From: Syntrophobacteraceae bacterium
GTDB taxonomy: Bacteria > Desulfobacterota > Syntrophobacteria > Syntrophobacterales > Syntrophobacteraceae
DNA: 42,700 nt
Assembly (NCBI GenBank): GCA_031292195.1
Contig: JARLHP010000046.1
Span: 1 to 42,700, forward strand
Direction: 5' to 3'
Made by a program: the position numbers and the translations under genes. This document shows positions 1 through 6,279 of this stretch, one piece after another. Positions within the stretch are counted from its first letter, which is position 1, and each line of letters opens with the position of its first letter. A model generated the notes under the pieces. The model saw only the letters and a program-made list of their open reading frames with translations, was not told the DNA's origin and made no database searches.

Positions 1-1
1 C

Positions 2-1123
2 GTTCCCGGCATCGGGTTTAAAACCGCCCAAGGCAGGTATTTTCTAAATCCCCCCGCGGTCCTGGCCGATCTGGACGCAGTCCCCCCGCCGGCGCAGGAA
101 CTCATCGACCACAACTTCTACCGGCGCGGCAAAAGCCCCTCGGCGGTGGTTACCGCCGGCAGGGGCTGCCCGGTCGGCTGCAGCTACTGCTCGATCGGGT
201 GCGCCTCCTGGTGCGGGTTTCGTCTAAAGAGCGGTTCACGGGTGCTCGATGAGATCAGGCGGGCGGTGATCGACGGGGCGCGCTTCATCGATTTCGAAGA
301 TGAAAACATTTCATTTAGAAAAAAGTGGTTTCTGGACGTACTGCATGAAATCGAATCTCAGTTTCGGGGCTATGGGCTGGAGCTGCGGGCCATGAACGGT
401 CTTTTCCCGCCAAGCCTCGATGAAGAAGTGATCTGCGCCATGAAAAGGGCGGGGTTTACAGCCCTCAATCTTTCCCTCTGTACGACCACTCTCTCACAGT
501 TGCGCCGATTCAGAAGGCCGGACGTCCGCGAATCCTTCGAAAGGGCCCTCTTTCATGCCGACCGCAACGGGCTCGATGCGGTAGCCTACATCATCGTCGG
601 CGCCCCGGGTCAGGATCCCATGGAGTCGGTGGCCGATCTAATCTACCTGGCCGATAAAAACGCGATTGTGGGTGTCTCCGTATTCTATCCCTCTCCCGGG
701 AGCATCGATTTCGAAAAATGCAAAGCCTCGGGTCTTCTTCCCGGCGCCCTTTCCCAATGGCGTTCGACCGCTCTCCCCATCTCCGACACCACCAGCCGGC
801 AGGACTCGGTGACTCTCTTAAGGCTTGGGCGGATTCTGAACTTCTTTAAATCCCTGGGTTCTGCTGAAAGGGAAGAAGTCCTTGCGTTCGCGAGGGCGCC
901 ATCCGAGAAGACCGTTCCGGCAAGGCTCACTGAGGCGGAGGGGCCAGGCGGCCCCCAGACACATTTCGCCCGAAGGCGGGCGATGGGCAAGACGCTTATT
1001 ACCATTTTCCTGCGCGACGCGGTGATTTACGGGGCGAGTCCGGATGGGCGGTTGTTCCGGCACAAGGTTTCCGATTGCCTTTGTTTGGAGTTCAAAAACC
1101 GGCTGGTGAAGCTTTTTTCTTAG
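2..1123 (+). CDS. Radical SAM protein, B12-binding type (5' end outside window)
   Basis: The reading frame is open from base 2, so the gene starts upstream of the window and only its last 373 codons or so are here. The radical SAM cluster motif C-x3-C-x2-C (CPVGCSYC) lies about 54 codons in, preceded by a linker of the kind that follows a cobalamin-binding domain in B12-dependent radical SAM enzymes. The missing 5' part would hold that domain. After the motif come the conserved-looking stretches DFEDENISF and IIVGAPGQ, as in TIM-barrel radical SAM folds. Such enzymes use a [4Fe-4S] cluster and S-adenosylmethionine to make a 5'-deoxyadenosyl radical. The substrate cannot be inferred. Extra cysteines follow the cluster (SIGCASWCG). 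The last 70 residues or so are low in recognisable motifs. An ATG at 146 is internal and not the start. Confidence 0.8.
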   Translation, partial: VPGIGFKTAQGRYFLNPPAVLADLDAVPPPAQELIDHNFYRRGKSPSAVVTAGRGCPVGCSYCSIGCASWCGFRLKSGSRVLDEIRRAVIDGARFIDFEDENISFRKKWFLDVLHEIESQFRGYGLELRAMNGLFPPSLDEEVICAMKRAGFTALNLSLCTTTLSQLRRFRRPDVRESFERALFHADRNGLDAVAYIIVGAPGQDPMESVADLIYLADKNAIVGVSVFYPSPGSIDFEKCKASGLLPGALSQWRSTALPISDTTSRQDSVTLLRLGRILNFFKSLGSAEREEVLAFARAPSEKTVPARLTEAEGPGGPQTHFARRRAMGKTLITIFLRDAVIYGASPDGRLFRHKVSDCLCLEFKNRLVKLFS

Positions 1124-1515
1124 GGGGAATCCGAATATTCATCTAGCCGGGAGCTCTTTGTGATAGTTGAGCGCAGAATCCTGTGTTCGCCCTGGTCTTC
1201 CAAATATGATGACCATAAGATAAAAAGTTCGCATGTCAAAATTGTGGCAAGTCTCGCCCACCGGCTACGCCAGTTCAATTACGGGGTTATTTTTGGGTTG
1301 CTACCCATGACTTTTCAGGCACTTAGAGATGGACACAATCTGCTTTGCTCTTTCTTATCAATCTCTTAAGTTAGTAAGACCCCGCAGACCCCGGACGCCA
1401 GTCGTCGGATTTGCAGTATGACAGATTCCCCCGAATACAGGCCTGTTCGATAATTTGGGGTAAAATAACTGTTTCGCAGGATTCAATTGCTGTGATATAG
1501 AAGTTTTCGGAGTGT
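1124..1515. other. Intergenic stretch before the retron, no gene seen
   Basis: About 390 bases between the radical SAM gene and the candidate retron RNA. A 69-codon open frame at 1160-1369 has no convincing ribosome site and no recognisable motif, so I do not call it. The retron promoter should lie in the last 150 bases; the sequence around 1450-1500 is AT-rich, but I could not pick a -35/-10 pair with confidence. Confidence 0.5.
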
Positions 1516-1650
1516 GCGCCTGCGGGAAGGAATTCATTCTTGCCGCTGATACAGCGGCGATTGCTGTGAAGGGTGCCTTTACGCTCTGTGCTGCGTTAAC
1601 GTTATTCTGTTCGCGTACGTTGAGAAAAGCGAAAATTCAACCTCAGGCGC
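1516..1650 (+). ncRNA. Candidate retron msr-msd RNA
   Basis: A 7-bp perfect inverted repeat, gcgcctg (1516-1522) and caggcgc (1644-1650), encloses 121 bases directly upstream of the reverse transcriptase. This is where the a1/a2 repeats of a retron RNA are expected, and the 135-nt span is within the known range. Inside is a perfect 6-bp hairpin, gccgct-gatac-agcggc (about 1542-1558), a good msr stem. A second stem, aacgt/acgtt (about 1598-1621, extendable by a G-U pair), could be the msd hairpin. The frame of the downstream gene stays open through this segment, but its translation has none of the RT motifs. The branching guanosine cannot be placed with certainty. The a1/a2 pairing is short, so this is a structural inference. 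Confidence 0.5.
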
Positions 1651-1682
1651 CCTCCCACTCTGCTTCAGTATACAGGCGAGCC

Positions 1683-2756
1683 ATGGATTTAAAGCTTCGC
1701 TCACCATCAGAAACTCTTCGAGATCGGTTTCTTTCTCTCAGGAGAACGGAAGATATCGCTGACCTTTTAGAAGTAAAATATAGTGATTTCCTTTACTGGA
1801 CATATCGCACTCACGAAAGTCGGCGCTACTCATCGTTTAAGATACCGAAGAAATCCGGGGCTCCTCGTAGGATTGATGCGCCCACAAAAAATATCAAAAT
1901 CCTTCAGCAAAAGTTGAATATTGTTCTTCAAAAAGTATATCGGCCAAAGAATAGTGTCCATGGTTTTATTGCAACCAAAAGTGTCAAAACGAATGCTGAA
2001 CGACACGTAGGCAGAAAGCACCTTCTAAACATCGACCTTAAAGACTTCTTCCCATCGATCAATTTTGGGCGGGTAAGGGGGATGTTTATGGCGACGCCTT
2101 ATAACCTCCCAGAAAAAGTAGCGACATTCCTTGCTCATCTATGCTGTTATAAGGGCTCTCTCCCTCAAGGTGCACCGACTTCGCCTATTATATCAAATAT
2201 GATATGCGCCAAAATGGACAGTCAACTTCAACGACTTGCCGCTTTAAATCGTTGCGTTTACACTCGCTATGCTGACGACATGAGTTTTTCAACCTCACGA
2301 CGGACTTTTCCCGCCGCCATTGCAGTTGAGAATGACCTTGGCCAAGTAGAGGCTGGCCTAGAACTGACGGCAATTATTCATTCCAACGGTTTTTCTTTGC
2401 ATCCACAAAAGATTTGGTTGCGACGGCGAGACCGCCGTCAAGAAGTGACTGGTGTCACCGTTAATGTACTGCCAAATCTTCCGAGGAAGTTCACTAACAA
2501 CATTCGCGCAATGCTCCACGCGTGGGAAAAATTTGGATGTGAGATGGGGACGCCCATGAAATTATGCGTTTCTTTGGAGGGATTCCGCGAATTCGGTCCG
2601 CAACGCTTCGAATCCATAAAACGCTCGGGCGCGCTACGGTGCGTCCGAGGTCGGACCAAGCTGAATGGGCTCCAGCGGGTCGTCCAGGGTCGGACCAAGC
2701 CGAATGGGCTCCAGCCAAAGATCGAGATGCCCAAAACAGCCGTTTTTAGAGCTTAG
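1683..2756 (+). CDS. Retron-type reverse transcriptase, eroded C-terminus
   Basis: RNA-directed DNA polymerase of the retron group, 357 aa from the ATG at 1683. That start is chosen because the frame upstream runs through the candidate ncRNA; aggcgag lies just before it. RT motifs appear in order: NIDLKDFFPSI with the first catalytic Asp, LPQGAPTSPIISN, the YADD active site (YTRYADDMSFS), HPQKIW and the retron-diagnostic VTG (EVTGVTVN). The retron NAxxH motif is also present (KTNAERH). It would reverse-transcribe the adjacent ncRNA into msDNA. After HAWEKFG the thumb region stops resembling the family, and the last 40 codons or so include a 39-bp-period tandem duplication, so the C-terminus may be damaged. 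No obvious effector is fused or directly attached; the nearest downstream genes are TA genes. Confidence 0.85.
   Translation: MDLKLRSPSETLRDRFLSLRRTEDIADLLEVKYSDFLYWTYRTHESRRYSSFKIPKKSGAPRRIDAPTKNIKILQQKLNIVLQKVYRPKNSVHGFIATKSVKTNAERHVGRKHLLNIDLKDFFPSINFGRVRGMFMATPYNLPEKVATFLAHLCCYKGSLPQGAPTSPIISNMICAKMDSQLQRLAALNRCVYTRYADDMSFSTSRRTFPAAIAVENDLGQVEAGLELTAIIHSNGFSLHPQKIWLRRRDRRQEVTGVTVNVLPNLPRKFTNNIRAMLHAWEKFGCEMGTPMKLCVSLEGFREFGPQRFESIKRSGALRCVRGRTKLNGLQRVVQGRTKPNGLQPKIEMPKTAVFRA
2642..2714 (+). repeat. Tandem duplication in the RT 3' end
   Basis: Two 34-base copies, at 2642-2675 and 2681-2714, with a period of 39 bases and only a few differences. Both read as near-identical peptide (GRTKLNGLQ and GRTKPNGLQ). 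The duplication is in frame and makes up much of the last 40 codons of the reverse transcriptase. Confidence 0.8.
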
Positions 2757-2883
2757 AGCACGATTTTCTCTGTAGAAATTCTCGCTCCAAGCAGTGCACT
2801 GCGCCCCTGGTTTCCCTCACGCATGGCGTGGGTGCGATCATACTATTCTTTTTCGTCCCTCGGCGGGAGGTTGACAAAGGAAT

Positions 2884-2912
2884 TTGATTCATCAGGTTGG
2901 AAGACATACAAT
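2884..2912 (+). promoter_or_regulatory. Candidate sigma-70 promoter for the RHH antitoxin
   Basis: TTGATT (2884-2889), a 17-base spacer and TACAAT (2907-2912) lie about 50 bases before the antitoxin start. A second TTGACA at 2871 has no well-spaced -10 partner. Confidence 0.4.
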
Positions 2913-2961
2913 TAGGCCCTAAAGCGGGGGTCAATTTGAGTCCTGGAAATAGGAGCTTATT

Positions 2962-3195
2962 GTGCGGCAAGTCAAATTCAGCATAGAAGAAACTCAGATT
3001 GGATTTTTAAACGACCATGGGAAATATGGGTACAAAGACAAAAGCTCCATGGTGCGAGCAGCCCTGCGCCGCTTGATGAAGGATTTGGAACTGGAAAGTT
3101 TAAAAGAGTCCGCCGACTTATATGCCGAATTATATAAGAGCGACGCGGACCTACGGACGCTGACGGATTCTGCGACTTCAGGGTGGCCTGAATGA
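2962..3195 (+). CDS. RHH-type antitoxin of a MazEF-like pair
   Basis: A 77-aa protein from a GTG start with a good ribosome site (aggag, 7 bases upstream). The N-terminal 40 residues or so look like a ribbon-helix-helix fold: a strand (QVKFSIEE), then KYGYKDKSSMVRAALRRLM as two helices. The acidic tail would wrap the toxin. RHH antitoxins bind their own promoter and neutralise the partner. The partner start overlaps the antitoxin stop (ATGA) but the toxin is cut to 17 codons, so this looks like an orphan antitoxin. The family call rests on pattern only. Confidence 0.65.
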   Translation: MRQVKFSIEETQIGFLNDHGKYGYKDKSSMVRAALRRLMKDLELESLKESADLYAELYKSDADLRTLTDSATSGWPE

Positions 3196-3245
3196 CGGGA
3201 CTAAAACGTGGCATGGTGATTGACATAAATCTCGATTCAATCTAA
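3192..3245 (+). pseudogene. MazF/PemK toxin stub
   Basis: The ATG overlaps the antitoxin stop (ATGA). The 17 codons read MTGLKRGMVIDINLDSI and then a TAA stop. KRG-x-V-(x5)-L is the usual start of MazF/PemK endoribonucleases, which are about 110 aa. Everything after the first strand is missing, and unrelated minus-strand TA genes begin at once (3237). A deletion or replacement at about 3240 is inferred. Confidence 0.6.
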
Positions 3246-3566
3246 TCGACTCTGTTGTTTAAGCCATTTCAATAATTTACCGGCGCCGCCCTGCTGTGAT
3301 CCGGCAGCGATAAGCAAATGATCTTCTTCCTCCAGCACTTCACTTAAGGGCTTTCCATTTAAGCGTGCAGTGACGATATAAGGCAAAACGGATTCGTCCC
3401 TCATCCAAAGTGCGTATTCATGTTCGTCCATGCCGAGAAACTCATGCAATTCCAGGCCTAATCCACCTTTATCATGCCATTCTCCTACATAATCCTCAAT
3501 CTCATCCAAGAGCGCTTCACCTCGAAGACACATTTCAATGAAGGTGTACTTCGGTTTTTTAGACAT
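3237..3566 (-). CDS. Partner (probable antitoxin) of the E3-type RNase
   Basis: A 109-aa acidic protein. It overlaps the end of the upstream toxin gene by 8 bases on the same strand, so the two are translationally coupled. The core EDYVGEWHDKGGLGLELHEFLGM and EYALWMRDE resembles small conserved proteins that accompany toxin genes; I recall the pattern but cannot name the family. Net acidity and coupling suggest an immunity or antitoxin role, binding the basic RNase. It has no visible DNA-binding motif at the N-terminus, so if the pair is autoregulated this protein may not be the repressor. The gene order is toxin first, antitoxin second. Confidence 0.6.
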   Translation of the reverse strand: MSKKPKYTFIEMCLRGEALLDEIEDYVGEWHDKGGLGLELHEFLGMDEHEYALWMRDESVLPYIVTARLNGKPLSEVLEEEDHLLIAAGSQQGGAGKLLKWLKQQSRLD

Positions 3567-3795
3567 CGAGCCTCCTTCCCGGAACTGCGGATTTGGTCAT
3601 GGCTCCGGTCACAGGGTCCATGACGCCAAGATGCCGGCCCCGACTATCAAAAACTTCGACCTCCCCATGGAGGGAATCCCAAGTGAAAAAACGATGCCCG
3701 CTCTGGCTCTTCCAGACCTTACGACCATTTCTCTGTCCCACAGGAATGCAGTCGTCCAAAACAGACGGTCTTGGGAGAATCTTATGAGTCACCAT
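3559..3795 (-). CDS. Stand-alone colicin-E3-type ribonuclease toxin
   Basis: A 78-aa protein matching the C-terminal rRNase (Cytotoxic) domain of colicin E3. The key stretch FFTWDSLHGEVEVFD carries Asp40, His43, Glu45 and Glu47, matching the acid-His-Glu set of E3 (Asp510, His513, Glu515, Glu517), and the later RHLGVMDPVTG matches HLGSFDPKTG of E3. Colicin E3 cleaves 16S rRNA in the decoding site; the same target is inferred here. No translocation or receptor domain is present, so it acts, if at all, inside the cell as a TA toxin. The ribosome site aaaggagg abuts the ATG, unusually tight. A GTG one codon later is only slightly better spaced, so the exact start is uncertain and expression may be deliberately weak. 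Confidence 0.75.
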   Translation of the reverse strand: MVTHKILPRPSVLDDCIPVGQRNGRKVWKSQSGHRFFTWDSLHGEVEVFDSRGRHLGVMDPVTGAMTKSAVPGRRLDV

Positions 3796-4059
3796 CCTCC
3801 TTTATTATAATCCCGCAGGTGGCCTGGGCAACTTGTTGTCCGGGCGCTTACCTCAAGAGGAATCTCAAGAGCGCGGCCGAGGTCAGTTCGAAATCTGGAT
3901 TTGAAGTTCAGCTCCGATATTACATCCCGCACGCAAATATTTCAAAGGTCAAAAGATCTTGCCAAAATCAGAAGCGACCGGCACAGCGAATTACTCCGGT
4001 CACATGATCTCAGAAGGTACGCCCCCACATATTCTTCCCCGTCGGGTGTACCGATTTAA

Positions 4060-4170
4060 ATCGTGAGCAAAGTGATCCTTCGGCATGACAATCTCTCGAC
4101 TACCCAGCGTTATCTCGGAAAAATTAGCGCCACAGAGGCCGGCAGGTGGATTGAAAATCTCTACGGATAA
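4060..4170 (+). pseudogene. Tyrosine recombinase C-terminal remnant
   Basis: The frame following the TAA at 4057 reads LRHDNLSTTQRYLG, the end-of-protein motif of phage-type integrases with the His of the H-x2-R region replaced by the common LRH form and the catalytic Tyr in QRYLG. It then runs to WIENLYG and a stop. The first 250 residues or so of an integrase are absent, with stops upstream in frame. It marks past mobility of the TA/retron island. Confidence 0.6.
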
Positions 4171-4346
4171 TATGGCGCCGTCACAGGGCAGGGGGCATCA
4201 AAGCCCTCCATCCTGGACCCTTGGTCTAACGCATATAGCATTCTCTCAGACTTCCGGCGTCAGAAACCGAGATGGTGATTTTCGTTGGGGATAAGTTCTT
4301 TGGGAGTGCCGCACGGTAAATTGGTTCTGCCGGGAATTCCTAGTCT

Positions 4347-4406
4347 TTGTAGGAGCGGCTTCCAGCCGCGCCTTGTCTTGATCGCGGCTGGAAGCCGCTC
4401 CTACAA
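4347..4406. repeat. Perfect 24-bp inverted repeat (REP-like hairpin)
   Basis: The arms at 4347-4370 and 4383-4406 are exact reverse complements with a 12-base loop. The arm core is aggagcggcttccagccgcg. Hairpins with this core are a common intergenic repeat type in many bacteria (recalled, not searched). It has no T-run, so it is not a standard terminator. Confidence 0.8.
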
Positions 4407-4596
4407 CACCATCGATCTATTCTCGCCCCACGATCCAGAACAGGTCGTAACTCGGCGTCTTACATCAAGATCAAGGCTGAACCAAATGCCCCTGGGGGCG
4501 CCGGGTCGGCGCTTGTGAAGCTCGCTCATAGGCTGTAGAATAGTGAAAGGCATGGTTCAGGCCTATTTGAATGTTTTACGAGGAAGGAAGGGCAAG

Positions 4597-4890
4597 ATGA
4601 GTAAAAGGCTTGATTCGCTAATCAGAGCCGTGAGGGATCTCTCTACGAGCGAGCAGCTTCAATTGATCAGGGCGGTTACGGAGCTTCTGGATATTTCTTG
4701 CGATCAGGACCAGTCTGCCGGTTTCTTAAAGCCCAAATCCATCGAGGAAATCATAGAGGCACGCGGAATTCCTCCCGTTTCAGATTTATCAGAACTCGCA
4801 GGCGACTTCTGGCCGGAGGATGAGTCAAGCGATGTTTTTATTGACTACATCTACAAACAGCGCCAGGAAGATCGTCTGAGGAATTCATGA
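4597..4890 (+). CDS. Antitoxin of a PIN-domain TA pair
   Basis: A 97-aa protein starting at the ATG at 4597, behind a purine-rich site (aggaaggaaggg). An in-frame ATG at 4543 is possible but lacks one. Helical N-terminus (SLIRAVRDLSTSEQLQLIRAV), then an acidic C-terminal half (LAGDFWPEDESSD) of the kind that occupies a PIN toxin groove. Its stop overlaps the start of the PIN gene (ATGA), as in many vapBC pairs. I do not recognise the DNA-binding fold. Confidence 0.7.
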   Translation: MSKRLDSLIRAVRDLSTSEQLQLIRAVTELLDISCDQDQSAGFLKPKSIEEIIEARGIPPVSDLSELAGDFWPEDESSDVFIDYIYKQRQEDRLRNS

Positions 4891-5282
4891 GGACTGTCCT
4901 GCTCGATACGAATGTCGTTTCGTTCATACTGAAGGGCGGTCCCGGGATGGACCTATACACGCCCCATCTGCGAGGCTGCAAGCTGGCCCTTTCCTTCATG
5001 ATGGTGGCCGAACTGTTCCAGTGGGTTGAGGTGCGGAAATGGGGATCTCGCCGAACGGCCCGTTTACGAAAAGCGCTGGAACAGTTCATTATTTTTCCGG
5101 CGGACATCGAGTCATGCAGCCATTGGGGGACAATTCGCGCCAAATGTCATGTGATTGGACGCCCCATATCCCCGCAGGACGCGTGGATCGCGGCCACAGC
5201 ACGTCGATTCAAACTCCCCCTTGCGACACATAACCCGGTCGATTTTGAATTTGTCGAAGATCTCGAAATCATTACGGCATGA
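4887..5282 (+). CDS. PIN-domain toxin, VapC-like
   Basis: A 131-aa PIN ribonuclease. The acidic active site is complete: Asp7 (LLDTN), Glu42 (VAELFQ), Asp98 (PQDAWIAATA) and the distal THNPVDF segment with Asp119. VapC-type toxins are Mg2+-dependent RNases, usually cutting tRNA or rRNA. It overlaps the antitoxin gene by four bases, so expression is coupled. Length and motifs are normal and the pair looks intact, the only PIN pair in this island that does. Confidence 0.85.
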   Translation: MRTVLLDTNVVSFILKGGPGMDLYTPHLRGCKLALSFMMVAELFQWVEVRKWGSRRTARLRKALEQFIIFPADIESCSHWGTIRAKCHVIGRPISPQDAWIAATARRFKLPLATHNPVDFEFVEDLEIITA

Positions 5283-5404
5283 TTTGACGTTTACATAACT
5301 TGCCGAAGGCGGAGCCGTTTTCATCTCGTGAACGTATGCTCTGGACATGCCAAATCTGCAGGAAATCGAAATTTCAATGTCCGGGAAAATCCGGCGGCCT
5401 GCAT

Positions 5405-5624
5405 CTACTGCAGCTCTTCCCATTCGGTTTTGCTGATAACTGCTTCCTGCAGAATAAGCGCGATTTGAAGATTTTGGCCTATATCGCTCTTATGAGGATT
5501 TGGAATCCGTACTCGCAAATCTCCCTTGATCAGGAACTGATGATGGCCGCCGGAGATCGGTCCGCTGAAACCCGCCTGCCGCATGTAGTGAATTGGATCT
5601 TTGCGTTTAATGGGACTTCGGCAT
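5405..5624 (-). pseudogene. hicA: HicA mRNA-interferase toxin, frameshifted
   Basis: The ATG at 5624-5622 overlaps the hicB stop (TGATG), but its frame ends after five codons (MPKSH, then TAA). The next frame continues open and reads as HicA: PIKRKDPIHYMRQAGF, then ISGGHHQFLIKG with the catalytic His, and IPNPHKSDIG near the end, stopping at 5405. The span of 220 bases is one over a multiple of three. One extra base in the GGG run at 5612-5614 (plus strand) would explain it. HicA degrades mRNA, and a broken toxin beside an intact antitoxin is a common decay path. A homopolymer sequencing error is the alternative. Confidence 0.7.
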
Positions 5625-5866
5625 CAGGCTACTTCGCTCACATCGAGGTTGACGCTTTCTAATGCGGGAATCGAGTGTCCCTTCTTGAGACCAACAATGA
5701 TCCATTCCTCCAACACTTCCTGCAACTCATCCCGGCAGGCCTCCAGCGTCTCCGCGTTGGCCCATACTCCCGGCAGGGTTTCTATCCCGCCGAAGTAACC
5801 TTCACCATCCGGCAGAATCTCATAATGTGCCTTGTTCATGGCTTCACGTATATATTCCGTAAGCAT
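5624..5866 (-). CDS. hicB: HicB-type antitoxin
   Basis: An 80-aa protein from the ATG at 5866, eight bases after gaagggtg; a GTG at 5875 is also open. HicB fold signature: YEILPDGEGYFGGIETLPGVWANAETLEAC, then DELQEVLEEWI. HicB proteins resemble a degraded RNase H, bind HicA and repress the operon. Here hicB comes before hicA, the reverse of the classic order, and the stop overlaps the hicA start. No separate C-terminal DNA-binding domain is visible. Confidence 0.85.
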   Translation of the reverse strand: MLTEYIREAMNKAHYEILPDGEGYFGGIETLPGVWANAETLEACRDELQEVLEEWIIVGLKKGHSIPALESVNLDVSEVA

Positions 5867-5881
5867 AACATTCACCCTTCA

Positions 5882-5950
5882 TCAATGAAACCGCAGGCTA
5901 TTTTCAAGGAACCAGATCAAACTATGCGTGTCAGTGACATAGTCCGGCAT
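5882..5950 (-). pseudogene. PIN (VapC) toxin stub, 22 codons
   Basis: It reads MPDYVTDTHSLIWFLENSLR and then stops. YVTDTHSLIWFL is the exact opening strand and first helix of a class of PIN toxins (first catalytic Asp in DTH). The remaining 110 residues or so are gone, and hicB begins 16 bases further on. The start overlaps the stop of the antitoxin remnant (TGATG). Confidence 0.65.
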
Positions 5951-6153
5951 CAGATATCCTTACGGGGAAACTCGCGCCAGGCTTCCCGCCGCGCCCGGGC
6001 AATATCTTCTTCCGAGAGTTCCAACCCTCTCCACAGGCCCAGAAGCGGTTTTCGCCCAGCATGATTGCAAGGCATTAATTCCTGCTCTATCTGGGGCGCC
6101 AGTCGCTCGATGAACCGTATCTTGTCGACAACAGAGAGTTGCTTCGCCTTTAG
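5950..6153 (-). pseudogene. Antitoxin remnant without a start codon
   Basis: A 67-codon open frame following a TAG, reading LKAKQLSVVDKIRFIERLAP at the start and ending LELSEEDIARARREAW, then FPRKDI and a stop. The last part (seeDI-x3-RRE-W-x3-P) is a familiar C-terminal antitoxin pattern beside PIN toxins. There is no ATG, GTG or TTG at the expected N-terminus: CTA stands where the start should be. It is therefore probably silent. Together with the 22-codon PIN stub it is a dead module. Confidence 0.5.
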
Positions 6154-6279
6154 CTATCCGCAATCTCTCGCCATGAGAAAGCCACCGGCGCGCCGGTCGC
6201 GGGCCATGCCGTGCGGCACAGCCGCCCGCGCTCCGGATCCTGCGGGAGTGCAGGGGCGCTCATGTCCCTGTGGGGGCTA

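Larger units (their letters stand above)
3796..4596. other. Gene-poor stretch of the island
   Basis: About 800 bases without an intact gene. It holds an integrase C-terminal scrap (4060-4170) and a perfect long hairpin (4347-4406), annotated separately. The open frames at 3771-4007, 4085-4294 and 4285-4518 have no ribosome site or recognisable motif and look like chance frames. Confidence 0.6.

Noticed and set aside
1512..1682. Open N-terminal extension of the reverse transcriptase from a GTG at 1512
   Set aside because: It crosses the candidate retron RNA, has no RT similarity and no ribosome site; the ATG at 1683 fits the family better.
5300..5662. 120-codon plus-strand frame
   Set aside because: It lies opposite hicB and the recognisable hicA, and has no ribosome site or motif.
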